This document shows positions 16,348 through 24,945 of a stretch of DNA of 64,000 nt, one piece after another (the first letter of the stretch is position 1; every line of letters begins with the position of its first letter). The position numbers were made by a program, and so were the translations under genes. The notes under the pieces are model-generated. The model was not told the DNA's origin and searched no databases. It was given only the letters and a program-made list of their open reading frames with translations. Location of the stretch: positions 1 to 64,000 of the forward strand of contig PEAB01000003.1 in NCBI GenBank assembly GCA_002753395.1, given 5' to 3'. Source of the DNA: Nitrospirae bacterium MYbinv3. GTDB taxonomy: Bacteria > Nitrospirota > Thermodesulfovibrionia > Thermodesulfovibrionales > Magnetobacteriaceae.

Positions 16348-17058
16348 ATGATGAATGAATGGTATATCGTGTTATTACAGTTTGGCAAGCTCCTCCTCTC
16401 AGCGGTTCTTGGCGGCATTATTGGCTTTGAGCGAGAATCGCACGGGCAGGCAGCGGGGTTCAGAACCTATTTGGTCGTATCAACGGGTGCATGCCTTATG
16501 ATGCTGCTTTCGCTGCATATCGAGGAGATATACCATCATTTTGATGTCGCGCAATCAGTGGTTCGCCTAGACCCTGGCCGGATCGCTTCATATGCAATTG
16601 CAAGCATGGGATTTCTCGGCTCCGGGGCAATCATAAAGGGCAAAGGCTCCGTTAGAGGATTAACAACCGCCGCAGCTCTTTGGATCGCAACCGGTATTGG
16701 ACTATCCATCGGCGCAGGGCTTATATACCAAACACTATTTGCTACCTTTGTAATTCTTGTAGCGCTGTACTGGGTCCAGCCCATCAGAAGACTTACGGAT
16801 CATAGGATTTACAGCATAATAACGGTTAAATTTAAGGACGATGACAAAACCCTTGAGAAAATACAAGGGATCTTCTCTGATTTCCCGTCTATATATATAC
16901 AAAACTATAACTACGAGCACGAAATCTCCTCACAGACGACAACGTACCGTATACGTGTATACAGTACCAATGATAAGGATTGGTTTAAGGTCGTAAATAG
17001 ATTCTCGTGTATCAAAACAGTTGAAGAGATAAAGTGGGCAGAGAGCGACGTGCCTTAA
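16348..17058 (+). CDS. MgtC/SapB family membrane protein
   Basis: 236 residues. The family signature is present: GGIIGFERESHGQAAGFRTY then LVVSTGACLMML near the N-terminus, ASMGFLGSGAIIKG and GLTTAAALWIATGIGLSIGA. Four to five membrane spans occupy residues 1-150, and a soluble ACT-like tail follows. MgtC-type proteins modulate Mg2+ starvation responses and ATP synthase. ATGATG gives two adjacent possible starts. The next gene starts inside its 3' end. Confidence 0.88.
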   Translation: MMNEWYIVLLQFGKLLLSAVLGGIIGFERESHGQAAGFRTYLVVSTGACLMMLLSLHIEEIYHHFDVAQSVVRLDPGRIASYAIASMGFLGSGAIIKGKGSVRGLTTAAALWIATGIGLSIGAGLIYQTLFATFVILVALYWVQPIRRLTDHRIYSIITVKFKDDDKTLEKIQGIFSDFPSIYIQNYNYEHEISSQTTTYRIRVYSTNDKDWFKVVNRFSCIKTVEEIKWAESDVP

Positions 17059-18149
17059 CTATAAAGCTCAGCACAGGTGAGCTAACCGTTAAGACAGGCG
17101 AAGAGCTTCTTTCGCTTACAGGTTTTGGTTCGCGTCCAAATAAGCGGCGCGGCTTTGTCTTCGTAAGCAAGGTACTTGGCAAGCACATTGCCGTTCGTCC
17201 GTCTGTTGCAGAGGGGGCTGCCACATTGCTGGCTGCTCTGATTAAGCGTGAGATAGACTGTAAACCGGTTGTCGTTATAGGCTTCGCTGAGACGGCAACC
17301 GGATTAGGAAACTGTCTCTATGAAAAACTAGACATAGAGGATTCGTTTTACATACACACTACAAGGTACCGGTTCTCTTCAAACATGCTTCTACAGTTTA
17401 TAGAGGAGCACTGTCATGCGCCGTCACACTACCTGTACGACGTAAAGGATGCGTCGCTTAAGGACATCTTACACGCCGCCAGGACAGTCGTGCTTATAGA
17501 TGACGAGATAACCACAGGCAACACGATTAGAAATATTGTACTGAAACTCAAGGATGCCCTGCCAGAGGTTAAGAGCTATATTGCTGCCTCTTATCTGAAT
17601 TGGATGACGGAGACCGTGGATGGCATAAGGTTTGTCTCTCTGTTAAATGGTGAGGTAGAGTTTAATAAGGGCCCCACAACTTTTACAGATAGCTTTACGT
17701 CCGAATGTCTCCACAGCAGTGAGATGGATAGTGTGATACCATATAACTTTGGTCGCTTCGGGATAAGGAAGGTTGGTATTAATGGTAAAGCACTTGTAGA
17801 CATCAATGGGTTAAGGGGGGGCAAAAGGGTGCTGGTACTTGGGACAGGCGAGTTTATGTATGTGCCTTTTTTGCTGGCCAAGTGGCTTGAACAAAACGAC
17901 GTTAATGTGTATTTTCAGGCAACCACGCGCTCCCCGCTAAACGTCGACGGTGACATAAAAAGCGCTATCAGGTTTAAGGATAACTACCACGAGGATATAG
18001 ACAACTTCCTATACAATGTCACTCATAGCCTCTACGATGTCATCCTGATATGCTACGAAACCCCTGTCATCCCCGATAGCCACCGTTTAAAGGACATCCT
18101 CACAGGATACGCAGCAGACGTCAAAGAAATATTTATGCTGCCACCTTAA
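17034..18149 (+). CDS. Phosphoribosyltransferase with C-terminal TRSP domain
   Basis: 371 residues from a GTG overlapping the MgtC gene by 25 bp. Residues about 60-210 form an orotate-PRTase-like domain with the PRPP loop TVVLIDDEITTGNTIRNI. Residues about 240-371 match the TRSP domain (YNFGRFGIRK, GKRVLVLGTGEFMYVPFLLA, ILICYETPVIP). This fusion normally occurs in tellurium-resistance-type gene clusters with ATP-grasp and HAD partners and is thought to make a nucleoside-like small molecule. Here none of those partners is adjacent, which is odd. Translational coupling to MgtC suggests a shared stress context. Confidence 0.8.
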   Translation: MGRERRALTIKLSTGELTVKTGEELLSLTGFGSRPNKRRGFVFVSKVLGKHIAVRPSVAEGAATLLAALIKREIDCKPVVVIGFAETATGLGNCLYEKLDIEDSFYIHTTRYRFSSNMLLQFIEEHCHAPSHYLYDVKDASLKDILHAARTVVLIDDEITTGNTIRNIVLKLKDALPEVKSYIAASYLNWMTETVDGIRFVSLLNGEVEFNKGPTTFTDSFTSECLHSSEMDSVIPYNFGRFGIRKVGINGKALVDINGLRGGKRVLVLGTGEFMYVPFLLAKWLEQNDVNVYFQATTRSPLNVDGDIKSAIRFKDNYHEDIDNFLYNVTHSLYDVILICYETPVIPDSHRLKDILTGYAADVKEIFMLPP

Positions 18150-18152
18150 GTG

Positions 18153-18286
18153 ATAGAAGGGGGAGCAGCGCTCCCCCTCAGACCCCCTCGCAAGGGGACT
18201 CGTCCCCTTGACCCCGTAAATGTCAGACGTGGCTGCTTAAAATGTTACATATGTGCATATACATAATGCTTAAATCAACAGCATTA
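18153..18286. repeat. Interspersed repeat: GC-rich core plus 'AGTCAACAGCATTA' end
   Basis: Starts with a hairpin GGGGGAGCAGCGCTCCCCC, then the shared core (CAAGGGGACTCGTCCCCTTG) and the tail ending CTTAAATCAACAGCATTA, which is one end of the family seen complete at 45,587-45,751. It lies 4 bp after the PRTase/TRSP stop and may terminate that transcript. Confidence 0.7.
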
Positions 18287-18394
18287 CACCACCCCATGAT
18301 ATCTGACGCCAGCCTGTGGCAGCTAATAAAGATGAGAATATGATAAGATAACGTTAATGCTTCAATTAGAAATTAAAAAAGGGATTAGGATGTT

Positions 18395-18763
18395 ATGGCA
18401 AAGAGAAAGTTTTTATGTAGTGTAACGTTATTGTTGATGTTTATATGCTGTCCAATCTTTCAGAAGGGGGTTTATTGCTGTGATGCAAGGCAACATTATG
18501 ATCTTGGGGTTAATTATGAGAAGAACCGGGAGTTTGATGAAGCTATAAGGGAATTGGAACTTGCTGTTCTATGTAAAGACGATTATTCAGATGCTCATTA
18601 TATTCTCGGTACCCTTTATGAAAAAAAATATAAATATGACGCAGCCATAAAAGAATATAAGATTTTTCTCACCTATAAACCTGATCATGAAATGGCAAGC
18701 CAACGATTAAGCAAGTTAAAAAACGAAAAAAGAGCAAGAGAAGAGATTCAAGAAAAGAAATAA
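18395..18763 (+). CDS. Small exported TPR protein
   Basis: 122 residues. N-terminal signal-like segment (MAKRKFLCSVTLLLMFICC), then two TPR units: ARQHYDLGVNYEKNREFDEA and SDAHYILGTLYEKKYKYDAA, with a charged C-terminus. A cysteine within the hydrophobic stretch could be a lipobox, but the motif is not canonical. Probably a periplasmic or outer-envelope scaffold; partner unknown. Confidence 0.75.
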   Translation: MAKRKFLCSVTLLLMFICCPIFQKGVYCCDARQHYDLGVNYEKNREFDEAIRELELAVLCKDDYSDAHYILGTLYEKKYKYDAAIKEYKIFLTYKPDHEMASQRLSKLKNEKRAREEIQEKK

Positions 18764-18817
18764 AACCTACACACGGTATGTGCACACAGCCACCAAATCA
18801 ACGCACCCACGATAGAC

Positions 18818-18890
18818 ACTCTCGGGGTCAAGGGGACTGGTCCCCTTGCGAAGGGGTCTGAGGGGGAGCAGCGCTCCCCCTTCTATTTGT
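18818..18890. repeat. Interspersed repeat, core only
   Basis: GGGGTCAAGGGGACTGGTCC...AGGGGGAGCAGCGCTCCCCC, the inverted core of the repeat at 18,153. It directly follows the argS stop on the other strand, so its hairpins probably act as the argS terminator. With the 18,153 copy it flanks the TPR gene in inverted orientation. Confidence 0.65.
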
Positions 18891-18893
18891 TCT

Positions 18894-20546
18894 CTACATC
18901 CATTCAGGCGCTGTTAGACCTAATATCCTTAGGCCTTCTTTGAGGACTATGCTTATGCACTCGCACATGAGGAGCCTTGCGCCTGTGAGGTTATCATCGG
19001 GGGTGAGTATCCTGTGTTTGTTGTAGAAGGGGTGAAACATAGCCGAAAGCTCTTGCAGGTAAAAGGTTATCCTGTGGGGTTCACGGCTGCGTACCGCGCC
19101 TTGAAATATCAACGGATAGAGGATCAACTTCTTTATTATCTGTAATTCCTCTTCTGTGTTTAAGCAGCTTAGGTCGAGGGAGTCATCATGAAGTCTGCTT
19201 AAGACTACCCCTGTTTCCTTGGCCTTTCTAAAGACGCTGTTGATCCTTGCATAGGCGTACTGGACGTAAAAGACCGGATTGTCTGAGGACTGCTTCTTAG
19301 CTGCCTCCAAGTCAAATTCCAGGTGACTGTCTGACCTTCTTGTCATAAATATGAACTTCGTAGTGTCGGCGCCGATCTCTTCGACAACGTCTTTGAGGGT
19401 GATAAACTCACCGGCTCTTTTTGACATCTGTACCGGCTTGCCATCTCTAAGAAGGGTTACCATCTGTACGAGAAGCACGGTAAGTCTTGATTCCTGCAGC
19501 CCCTCAGCCCTCAGCACTGCCCTGACCCTTGGTATGTAACCGTGGTGGTCAGCCCCCCAGATGTTTATCAACTCGTCATATCCGCGCTCTATCTTCATTA
19601 TGTGATAGGCCACGTCCGATGCAAAATACGTGTACTGCCCATCCTGCTTTACGATGACCCTGTCTTTTTCATCGCCAAGGGCGGAGGACTTAAACCACGT
19701 AGCGCCATCCATTTCGTATATGTAGCCTTTTTCACGCAGGTTGTCGATGCCGTGCTTAACCATACCGCTGTCAAAGAGGATGCGTTCGCTCTGCCAGTTG
19801 TCAAAGTGCACACCAAATGTCTCAAGCGACGCCTCAATATCTTGAAGCATCTTTTTGTAGGAGTGATCTATAAAGAACTGAGCACATCCCTCAAAGTCCA
19901 TGTCAACGCAGGTCTCACCATGCGTGGCGTGGATATCCTCTGCGATGCGCTCTACGTATTCACCGCGGTAGCCGTCTTCAGGGAAGGGGGTTGGGTTCTT
20001 CAGCAGGTTTTTATAGGCTGCAAACACACTCTGACCCAAGAGCCTTACCTGTCTGCCGGCATCGTTTATATAGAACTCCTTTTCGACTGTGTAACCGGCG
20101 CTCTGCAGGAGATTAGAAAGGGAGCTTCCCAGGGCTGCCCCTCGTCCGTGCCCAACGTGCAGGGGGCCGGTGGGGTTTGCGCTGACAAACTCGACCAACA
20201 CCCGTTTACCCTGGCCAACATCGACCCTCAGGCAGACCTCTCTTTCTCTGTAGAGGCGCTTTAGTTGTTCGTACAGGTAGTCGCTTTTAAACCTGAAGTT
20301 TATAAAACCCGGCCCAGCTACCTCTATGGCGTCAAAGGCGGACAGGCCGCTATCGGTCATCTCCTTTATGGCGGATACGACATCCTGTGCAATGACCCGC
20401 GGCGGTTTACGCAAGACACCGGCTAACCCTAGGGCCACCGGTGTTGCGACATCCCCCTGCGATTGAACCTTTGGTATCTCCACCTCCACGTAATCGACCT
20501 CTACCCCCATGTTATGGAGGGTCCTCTGTATAAGCTCCTTTATCAT
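18894..20546 (-). CDS. argS: Arginyl-tRNA synthetase
   Basis: 550 residues, class I synthetase charging tRNA-Arg. The N-terminal additional domain (1-90) is followed by ANPTGPLHVGHGRGAALGSS, which contains the HIGH motif as HVGH. FYINDAGRQ is typical of ArgS, as is WGADHHGYIPRV. The KMSK loop reads VQMSKRAGEF, and a DALR anticodon-binding C-terminus ends in LGLTAPEWM. Full length for the family. It appears monocistronic. Confidence 0.96.
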   Translation of the reverse strand: MIKELIQRTLHNMGVEVDYVEVEIPKVQSQGDVATPVALGLAGVLRKPPRVIAQDVVSAIKEMTDSGLSAFDAIEVAGPGFINFRFKSDYLYEQLKRLYREREVCLRVDVGQGKRVLVEFVSANPTGPLHVGHGRGAALGSSLSNLLQSAGYTVEKEFYINDAGRQVRLLGQSVFAAYKNLLKNPTPFPEDGYRGEYVERIAEDIHATHGETCVDMDFEGCAQFFIDHSYKKMLQDIEASLETFGVHFDNWQSERILFDSGMVKHGIDNLREKGYIYEMDGATWFKSSALGDEKDRVIVKQDGQYTYFASDVAYHIMKIERGYDELINIWGADHHGYIPRVRAVLRAEGLQESRLTVLLVQMVTLLRDGKPVQMSKRAGEFITLKDVVEEIGADTTKFIFMTRRSDSHLEFDLEAAKKQSSDNPVFYVQYAYARINSVFRKAKETGVVLSRLHDDSLDLSCLNTEEELQIIKKLILYPLIFQGAVRSREPHRITFYLQELSAMFHPFYNKHRILTPDDNLTGARLLMCECISIVLKEGLRILGLTAPEWM

Positions 20547-20798
20547 GTCATCCTTTCGTATCCTTCAGGGCATTGCTGCCGTGTAAAGCATAGTAAATTA
20601 TTTAATCAAGACAATCGTCCTTTTCTGCGTTTGTATTCTTTGTTATTGCCTCGATAATTATATCATCTTTTGGGAATAAAATGGGGTCATGTCGTTTATA
20701 TTTTGCCCTGATGTTGGTTACTAGTGTGGTTGACTTTGTGTTCGCTGTTTTGTTACGTTCAGCGATAGTGAACATTGCTATTTAATGAACATAAATGT

Positions 20799-20897
20799 AT
20801 GAGCAAGAAAGATATGAAAAGAGAAATCATAGACCATGCTTTGAATGCCCTTAAAAAGATTGTTGATCTGAAGATACAAGCCGATGTGTCTCCGTAT
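20799..20897 (+). pseudogene. Small ORF interrupted by a MITE
   Basis: A 31-codon frame (MSKKDMKREIIDHALNALKK and onward) runs straight into the repeat at 20,895, after which the codons come from the repeat. It looks like the 5' end of a gene whose remainder was lost or displaced. The 250 bp before it (20,547-20,798) is AT-rich and holds nothing I can identify. Confidence 0.35.
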
Positions 20898-21051
20898 ACT
20901 AAGTTGCATCCAAAGAGGTATCTTATGTTTCAGAATGTAAGATGTTGTATTATAATGGGGTCAAGGGGACTGGTCCCCTTGCAGAGGGGTTTGAGGGGAG
21001 ACAGAGTCTCCCCTTCTATACCAATACTGGTATGAACGCAACTTGGTATTA
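20895..21051 (+). repeat. MITE with GCAACTT terminal inverted repeats (forward copy)
   Basis: About 157 bp. Left end TATACTAAGTTGCATCC and right end GAACGCAACTTGGTATTA are imperfect inverted repeats (about 14 of 17 positions). Inside are the core hairpins GGGGACTGGTCCCC and GGGGAGACAGAGTCTCCCC. A near-identical copy lies in reverse orientation at 22,616-22,773, and a shorter forward copy at 31,468-31,598. TA at both borders fits a TA target duplication. Confidence 0.75.
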
Positions 21052-21133
21052 GAATACCCATCCCTTCTCTTCCAAATACATTTGCGCCTGTACCCCCTTC
21101 TAACTTTATAGACCATTGTTATATAATCTAACG

Positions 21134-22222
21134 ATGGCTGATAAGAAAGACGCTATCGTTGGATGCTTACTGGGAACGGCTGTAGGAGACGCCTTTGGAC
21201 TGCCCTTTGAGATGCTGTCAAGGCAGAGGCAGCTTAAGGTTTATCCCAAGTTAGAGGGGCATCATTTCTTCTTCGGCAGGGGAATGTTCTCCGACGACAC
21301 ACAACACGCCTACATGGTTGCACAGGCCATTATCGCTTCAAACGGTGATATAACAGTGTTTACCAAAAGACTGGCACGGGAGTTTCGCTGGTGGTTGGTG
21401 ACTATGCCGGCTGGTATAGGGAAGGCAACGCTGCTGTCCATTTCCAAGCTGTGGCTGGGTGTTTCACCGCACAGAAGCGGCATCTTTTCAGCCGGTAACG
21501 GCCCATCGATGAAGAGCGCCATAATCGGAGTATGCTACGGCGACGATAGATTGAAGATGTGCGAGCTGGTAAGAACGGCCACCGTTATCACACACACCGA
21601 TCCCAAGGCCTTCTTTGGAGCGCTCACGGTTGCGGTTGCGGCACATATGGCAAGCCGTGGACAGCACATACAACCGCAGGAGTTCCTTGACAGGGTTAAA
21701 GAGACCCTTAACGGATGGGCTCCGAATGGGCAAAAAAGCAGCGAAGAGGTTGCGGCGTTTCTTGGACTGATGCAGCACGTTGTACAGAGCGTTACAGCGG
21801 GGCACGACACCTTACAATTTGCCGACGACCTTGGGTTGTCTAAAGGCGTGAGCGGATATACGTATCACACGGTGCCAGTGGTGATTCACAGTTGGCTGAG
21901 ACATCAGCGGGATTATAAGAGCGCCGTTGTTGATGTCGTGCGCTGCGGCGGTGATACAGATACCACTGGGGCAATTGTAGGCGCCATCACTGGGGCTGGC
22001 GTCGGAAAGGCGGGGTTACCGCAGAAGTGGTTAGAAGATGTATGGGATTGGCCAGTCACTATGAAGTGGATAGAAAGGCTTGGTATTCAATTAGATGAGG
22101 TCTGTTCTACTGGTGTTGTTCTGCGGCCTTTGGAGGTCTCTGTATTGGGGTCTTTATTGCGCAATATCGCTTTTGTGTTTATTGTCTTTGGTCACCTCTT
22201 GCGGCGGCTATTGCCTTTTTGA
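21134..22222 (+). CDS. ADP-ribosylglycohydrolase family protein
   Basis: 362 residues from ATG 21134 (an upstream in-frame ATG at 21116 adds six residues). It removes ADP-ribose from proteins or metabolites. Family metal-binding motifs are present: GDAFGLPFE near the start, FSDDTQHAYMV, ITHTDPKAFFGA and CGGDTDTTGAIVGAI. The last 25 residues (SLLRNIAFVFIVFGHLLRRL) form a hydrophobic helix, suggesting membrane attachment, which is unusual for DraG-type enzymes. No dinitrogenase or DraT gene is adjacent. The gene and the tRNA-Val are bracketed by inverted MITE copies. Confidence 0.88.
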   Translation: MADKKDAIVGCLLGTAVGDAFGLPFEMLSRQRQLKVYPKLEGHHFFFGRGMFSDDTQHAYMVAQAIIASNGDITVFTKRLAREFRWWLVTMPAGIGKATLLSISKLWLGVSPHRSGIFSAGNGPSMKSAIIGVCYGDDRLKMCELVRTATVITHTDPKAFFGALTVAVAAHMASRGQHIQPQEFLDRVKETLNGWAPNGQKSSEEVAAFLGLMQHVVQSVTAGHDTLQFADDLGLSKGVSGYTYHTVPVVIHSWLRHQRDYKSAVVDVVRCGGDTDTTGAIVGAITGAGVGKAGLPQKWLEDVWDWPVTMKWIERLGIQLDEVCSTGVVLRPLEVSVLGSLLRNIAFVFIVFGHLLRRLLPF

Positions 22223-22234
22223 GATAGATTGTTG

Positions 22235-22334
22235 GTAGTCCTGCAGTGGTAGTGATACTCAATTCCCCTCCCTTGATGGGAGGGGTTAGGGGAGGGTGTT
22301 AAGTTTACTGTCATCAATACTTGTGCAGGACTAC
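22235..22334. repeat. MITE with GTAGTCCTGCA terminal inverted repeats
   Basis: GTAGTCCTGCA at the left and TGCAGGACTAC at the right are perfect 11-bp inverted repeats about 100 bp apart; the centre is CCCCTCCC...GGGAGGGG, able to form a hairpin. Half copies occur at 29,041-29,100 and 45,752-45,806. It follows the ADP-ribosylglycohydrolase gene and could act as its terminator. Confidence 0.65.
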
Positions 22335-22469
22335 CTGTTGACGTTTGCAAAACAGGCAAATATGGGTACAAGTTAAAGAAATTGAGTAGAAAAGATATGA
22401 ATAAGCTTAACAATATGCTAAACAAGTTAGAAAAAAACGCGTATAAAGTGGATATCTACTTAATGCTAA

Positions 22470-22544
22470 TGGTGGGCGATACTGGTCTCGAACCAGTGAC
22501 CTCTGCCGTGTGAAGGCAGCGCTCCACCACTGAGCTAATCGCCC
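22470..22544 (-). tRNA. tRNA-Val(CAC)
   Basis: On the minus strand: acceptor GGGCGAT/ATCGCCC, D-arm TAGCTCAGTGGTGGAGC, anticodon arm CTGCC-TTCACAC-GGCAG with anticodon CAC, T-arm CTGGTTCGAGACCAG, and an encoded CCA end. All stems pair. Confidence 0.95.
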
Positions 22545-22615
22545 GACAATGTATATGTTGCCAGACATCTATCTTTTTTGTCAACCCCTAGTTCGTCTGC
22601 ACCCATACAGTCATC

Positions 22616-22773
22616 TAATACCAAGTTGCGTTCATACTAGTATTGGTATAGAAGGGGAGATAGAGTCTCCCCTCAGACCCATCTGCAAGGGGACCAGTCC
22701 CCTTGACCCCATCATAATACAACATCTTACATTCTGAAACATAATATATCTCTTTGTATGCAACTTAGTATAA
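22616..22773 (-). repeat. MITE with GCAACTT terminal inverted repeats (reverse copy)
   Basis: Reverse complement of the element at 20,895-21,051 over its whole length with scattered mismatches. Ends: TAATACCAAGTTGCGTTC and GCAACTTAGTATAA. Together the two copies form a 1.9-kb inverted-repeat-bounded unit carrying the ADP-ribosylglycohydrolase gene and tRNA-Val. Confidence 0.75.
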
Positions 22774-22866
22774 GTGACACATTTTATTGGTGTATGGTTT
22801 ATAATACAGACATATGTGAGAGATATATGCTATAAATCAAAACACCAACAAAAGGAGGATGTAATC

Positions 22867-23520
22867 ATGTATTTTCTTATTGCTGTGTTAATAGCCGTGT
22901 TAGCAGGAGGTTATTATTTTTATTACCAATTGAAGAAGAAAAAGGCTTCTTTAGTTTATGACATCGACAGACTAAAGGGTAAGGCACGTTTGAGGCTCAG
23001 TGGTATACAGAAGATGGGTGATAAATATCACGTGACCGAAAGGGTGGATACATTCAGAAGGAGAATAGAGGTGTTAAACAAACAGGGCATCTCCAATGAA
23101 CTTTTCGAGCTTGAGGACTATGTTAAGGAGTGGCGTGATCTTTGTAAGGTAATGGATAAAAACATTGCTGAACCTGAGATAAGCGGTTTAAAGCGCATTA
23201 TATACGACCCTGTTGCGGGGGCGGTACTCTCGGAAAACATATTTGAGACGGTCATACATATCACCACAAAAGAGGGCAGCAGGATGTTCATAGAGGTTAA
23301 TGCTGAAACGGCACGAAGATACAAGGAAGAAGGCCCCAAGGGGTTTGTGCAAAACTATAACCTTATCTTTGACACAGAGGTGTGCCGGTGTGGTATTAAC
23401 GGCTCGGCTCAACTGATGCTTCTTAAGAATTTTTATGAGACTTGCTATGATGAAAACGGCTGTCTAATAGACCTAAGTTGGTACCCCTCGGGTAGAGACA
23501 ACAAGAGGTTTAAACAATAG
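22867..23520 (+). CDS. Hypothetical membrane-anchored protein
   Basis: 217 residues from ATG 22867, chosen because AAAGGAGG lies 7 bp upstream; the frame stays open for 31 more codons. An N-terminal membrane anchor (MYFLIAVLIAVLAGGYYFYY) is followed by a Lys-rich stretch and a helical/coiled region, then a C-terminal mixed domain with several cysteines (CRCGINGSAQLM, ETCYDENGC). No family recognised. It is monocistronic and convergent with cheV. Confidence 0.6.
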   Translation: MYFLIAVLIAVLAGGYYFYYQLKKKKASLVYDIDRLKGKARLRLSGIQKMGDKYHVTERVDTFRRRIEVLNKQGISNELFELEDYVKEWRDLCKVMDKNIAEPEISGLKRIIYDPVAGAVLSENIFETVIHITTKEGSRMFIEVNAETARRYKEEGPKGFVQNYNLIFDTEVCRCGINGSAQLMLLKNFYETCYDENGCLIDLSWYPSGRDNKRFKQ

Positions 23521-23598
23521 TAAATCCGATAAGCATTGAGCCAAATAAAGGATGAAGCCACTGTCTGACGCAAGTGGCTGTTTCGTCTAAACAAACGG

Positions 23599-24534
23599 CT
23601 AATTCTTTCCTTCTATCTGCTTTATGGCATTGATGACCTCAGCGGCAAGGGCGTCTGGTTGAAATTTGGCTGCAAAGCTGTTGGCACCAACCAGTTTAGC
23701 CTTTGACATATTGGTGGGGTTGCTCATTGAGCTATGCAGGAGTATGTATAAGTCTTTGAGATCGGGGTGAGAACGAACCTTTCTTGTAAAAGTGAACCCG
23801 TCTATGCCAGGCATCTCTATATCGCAGATGGCCATACAGAAACGGTTTTTGGCTCTAGGATCTGACTCCAGTAAGGCCAATGCCTCGGTAGCCGAGGAAA
23901 AACTTTCATACGAAAAATTGAGCTGCTCCAGCACAGATTCAATGAGGGATCTGGCCGCCTTAGAGTCGTCTACTACGAGCACGTGATACTTGCAGAGGTC
24001 TGAATCGCTGGCTTTCTGGATAAACTCATCAGAGACCTTGGTCTCCATCCCCAGTATCTCAACAAGGATCTTCTCTATGTCAAGTATCTGAATCATCTCG
24101 TTGTTGTCGTTATATGCGATTGCCGTCAGATAGCCGCTCTTACTTAAAATTCCGGTGGGACTTTTGATCTCCTCCCAACTGCGGGTAATGAGAGATTCAG
24201 GGTTTTTTATGATAAGCCCCTGGATGTTGTTATTGTATTCACAGACTATGACGTAACTCAATGTGTTTCTAAAGTCCTGAGTCTCCATTCCCAAAAACTC
24301 ACCGATGTCGATGACAATAACGGCCTTCCCCCGAAAGTCTATCGTTCCCTTGACGCTGTGTTGAGAATACGGCATCTTGACTACCGTAGAAGGGCACTCG
24401 ATGACCTCAATGATCTTAAAGACGTTAATCCCGTATACCTGGTCATCGCTAAGGTAAAAAAGGAGCATCTCCATCTGGTTTGTAAATGCGAGTTGTGTTC
24501 TCTGTTGCACTTCTTTAAAAAGGTCTTTTTCCAT
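23599..24534 (-). CDS. cheV: CheV: CheW-receiver chemotaxis coupling protein
   Basis: 311 residues. A CheW domain (about 15-160; MLLFYLSDDQVYGINVFKII, FRGKAVIVIDIGEFL) is joined to a receiver domain (about 180-305) with VVDDSKAARS, the phospho-acceptor in CDIEMPGIDG, and the conserved Lys in FAAKFQPDAL. CheV couples receptors to CheA and is thought to buffer phosphate or adapt signalling. It lies 8 kb from the main chemotaxis cluster as a single gene. Confidence 0.92.
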   Translation of the reverse strand: MEKDLFKEVQQRTQLAFTNQMEMLLFYLSDDQVYGINVFKIIEVIECPSTVVKMPYSQHSVKGTIDFRGKAVIVIDIGEFLGMETQDFRNTLSYVIVCEYNNNIQGLIIKNPESLITRSWEEIKSPTGILSKSGYLTAIAYNDNNEMIQILDIEKILVEILGMETKVSDEFIQKASDSDLCKYHVLVVDDSKAARSLIESVLEQLNFSYESFSSATEALALLESDPRAKNRFCMAICDIEMPGIDGFTFTRKVRSHPDLKDLYILLHSSMSNPTNMSKAKLVGANSFAAKFQPDALAAEVINAIKQIEGKN

Positions 24535-24625
24535 TCTTCTATCCCTTAGTTTTATTTGTAACTATACCATATGATACTAATATAACATTTAATGTTTTTG
24601 AAGTCTACTACCAGGGCAGTCGCAT

Positions 24626-24748
24626 GATGATGGGGGCAAGGGAACTGGTCCCCTTGACCCTGTAAATGTCAGGCGTGGTTGCTTAAAATGTCGCCCTTGT
24701 GCATACATATTAATGCTTAAGTCAACAGCATTAGGGCTAAGGGGGGGC
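24626..24748. repeat. Interspersed repeat, partial core plus 'AAGTCAACAGCATTA' end
   Basis: GGGGGCAAGGGAACTGGTCC, CCTTGACCCTGTAAATGTCA and the terminal CTTAAGTCAACAGCATTA. It matches the right part of the complete element at 45,587-45,751. It occupies the divergent gap between cheV and moaC. Confidence 0.65.
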
Positions 24749-24766
24749 GGAGCCGCCTCCTTTTTT
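24741..24766 (+). terminator. Rho-independent terminator-like hairpin
   Basis: GGGGCGGAGCCGCCTCC followed by TTTTTT: a strong GC stem with a T run. It lies between two divergent genes, where no upstream plus-strand gene needs it, so it may have come with the adjacent repeat or be an attenuator before moaC. Confidence 0.5.
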
Positions 24767-24865
24767 CCCTTTCTCGTATATAATTAAAAGGAAGGAAGCC
24801 ACCCCGGGTACATGTCAAGCACTACGATTTCAAGAAAAATATACACCCGATGTGATACAATAGTC

Positions 24866-24945
24866 TAATCCCGGCAAGGGAAGGAGAAATCCCGCTCGAA
24901 GTGAATAAGAGCCAGAAACTTGTGAGACAAAGGAGCGCGTAAAAC
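24866..24945 (+). promoter_or_regulatory. Possible structured leader of moaC (resembles part of a cobalamin riboswitch)
   Basis: An extended -10 box TGTGATACAAT at 24,851-24,861 would start a leader of about 80 nt. The leader contains GGGAAGG, ATCCCGC and GTGAATAAGAGCCAGAAACT, which is similar in order and wording to the 3' part of cobalamin riboswitches (GGGAAGG ... AGCCAGGAGACC). The 5' part of that class is not visible, so it may be a degenerate remnant or chance. AAAGGAG for moaC follows. Confidence 0.3.

Noticed and set aside
19542..20264. Long plus-strand frame inside argS
   Set aside because: Shadow of the argS coding strand, with no recognisable motif.
24626..24770. Complete insertion sequence
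   Set aside because: No transposase gene anywhere in the window; the repeats are short and non-autonomous.
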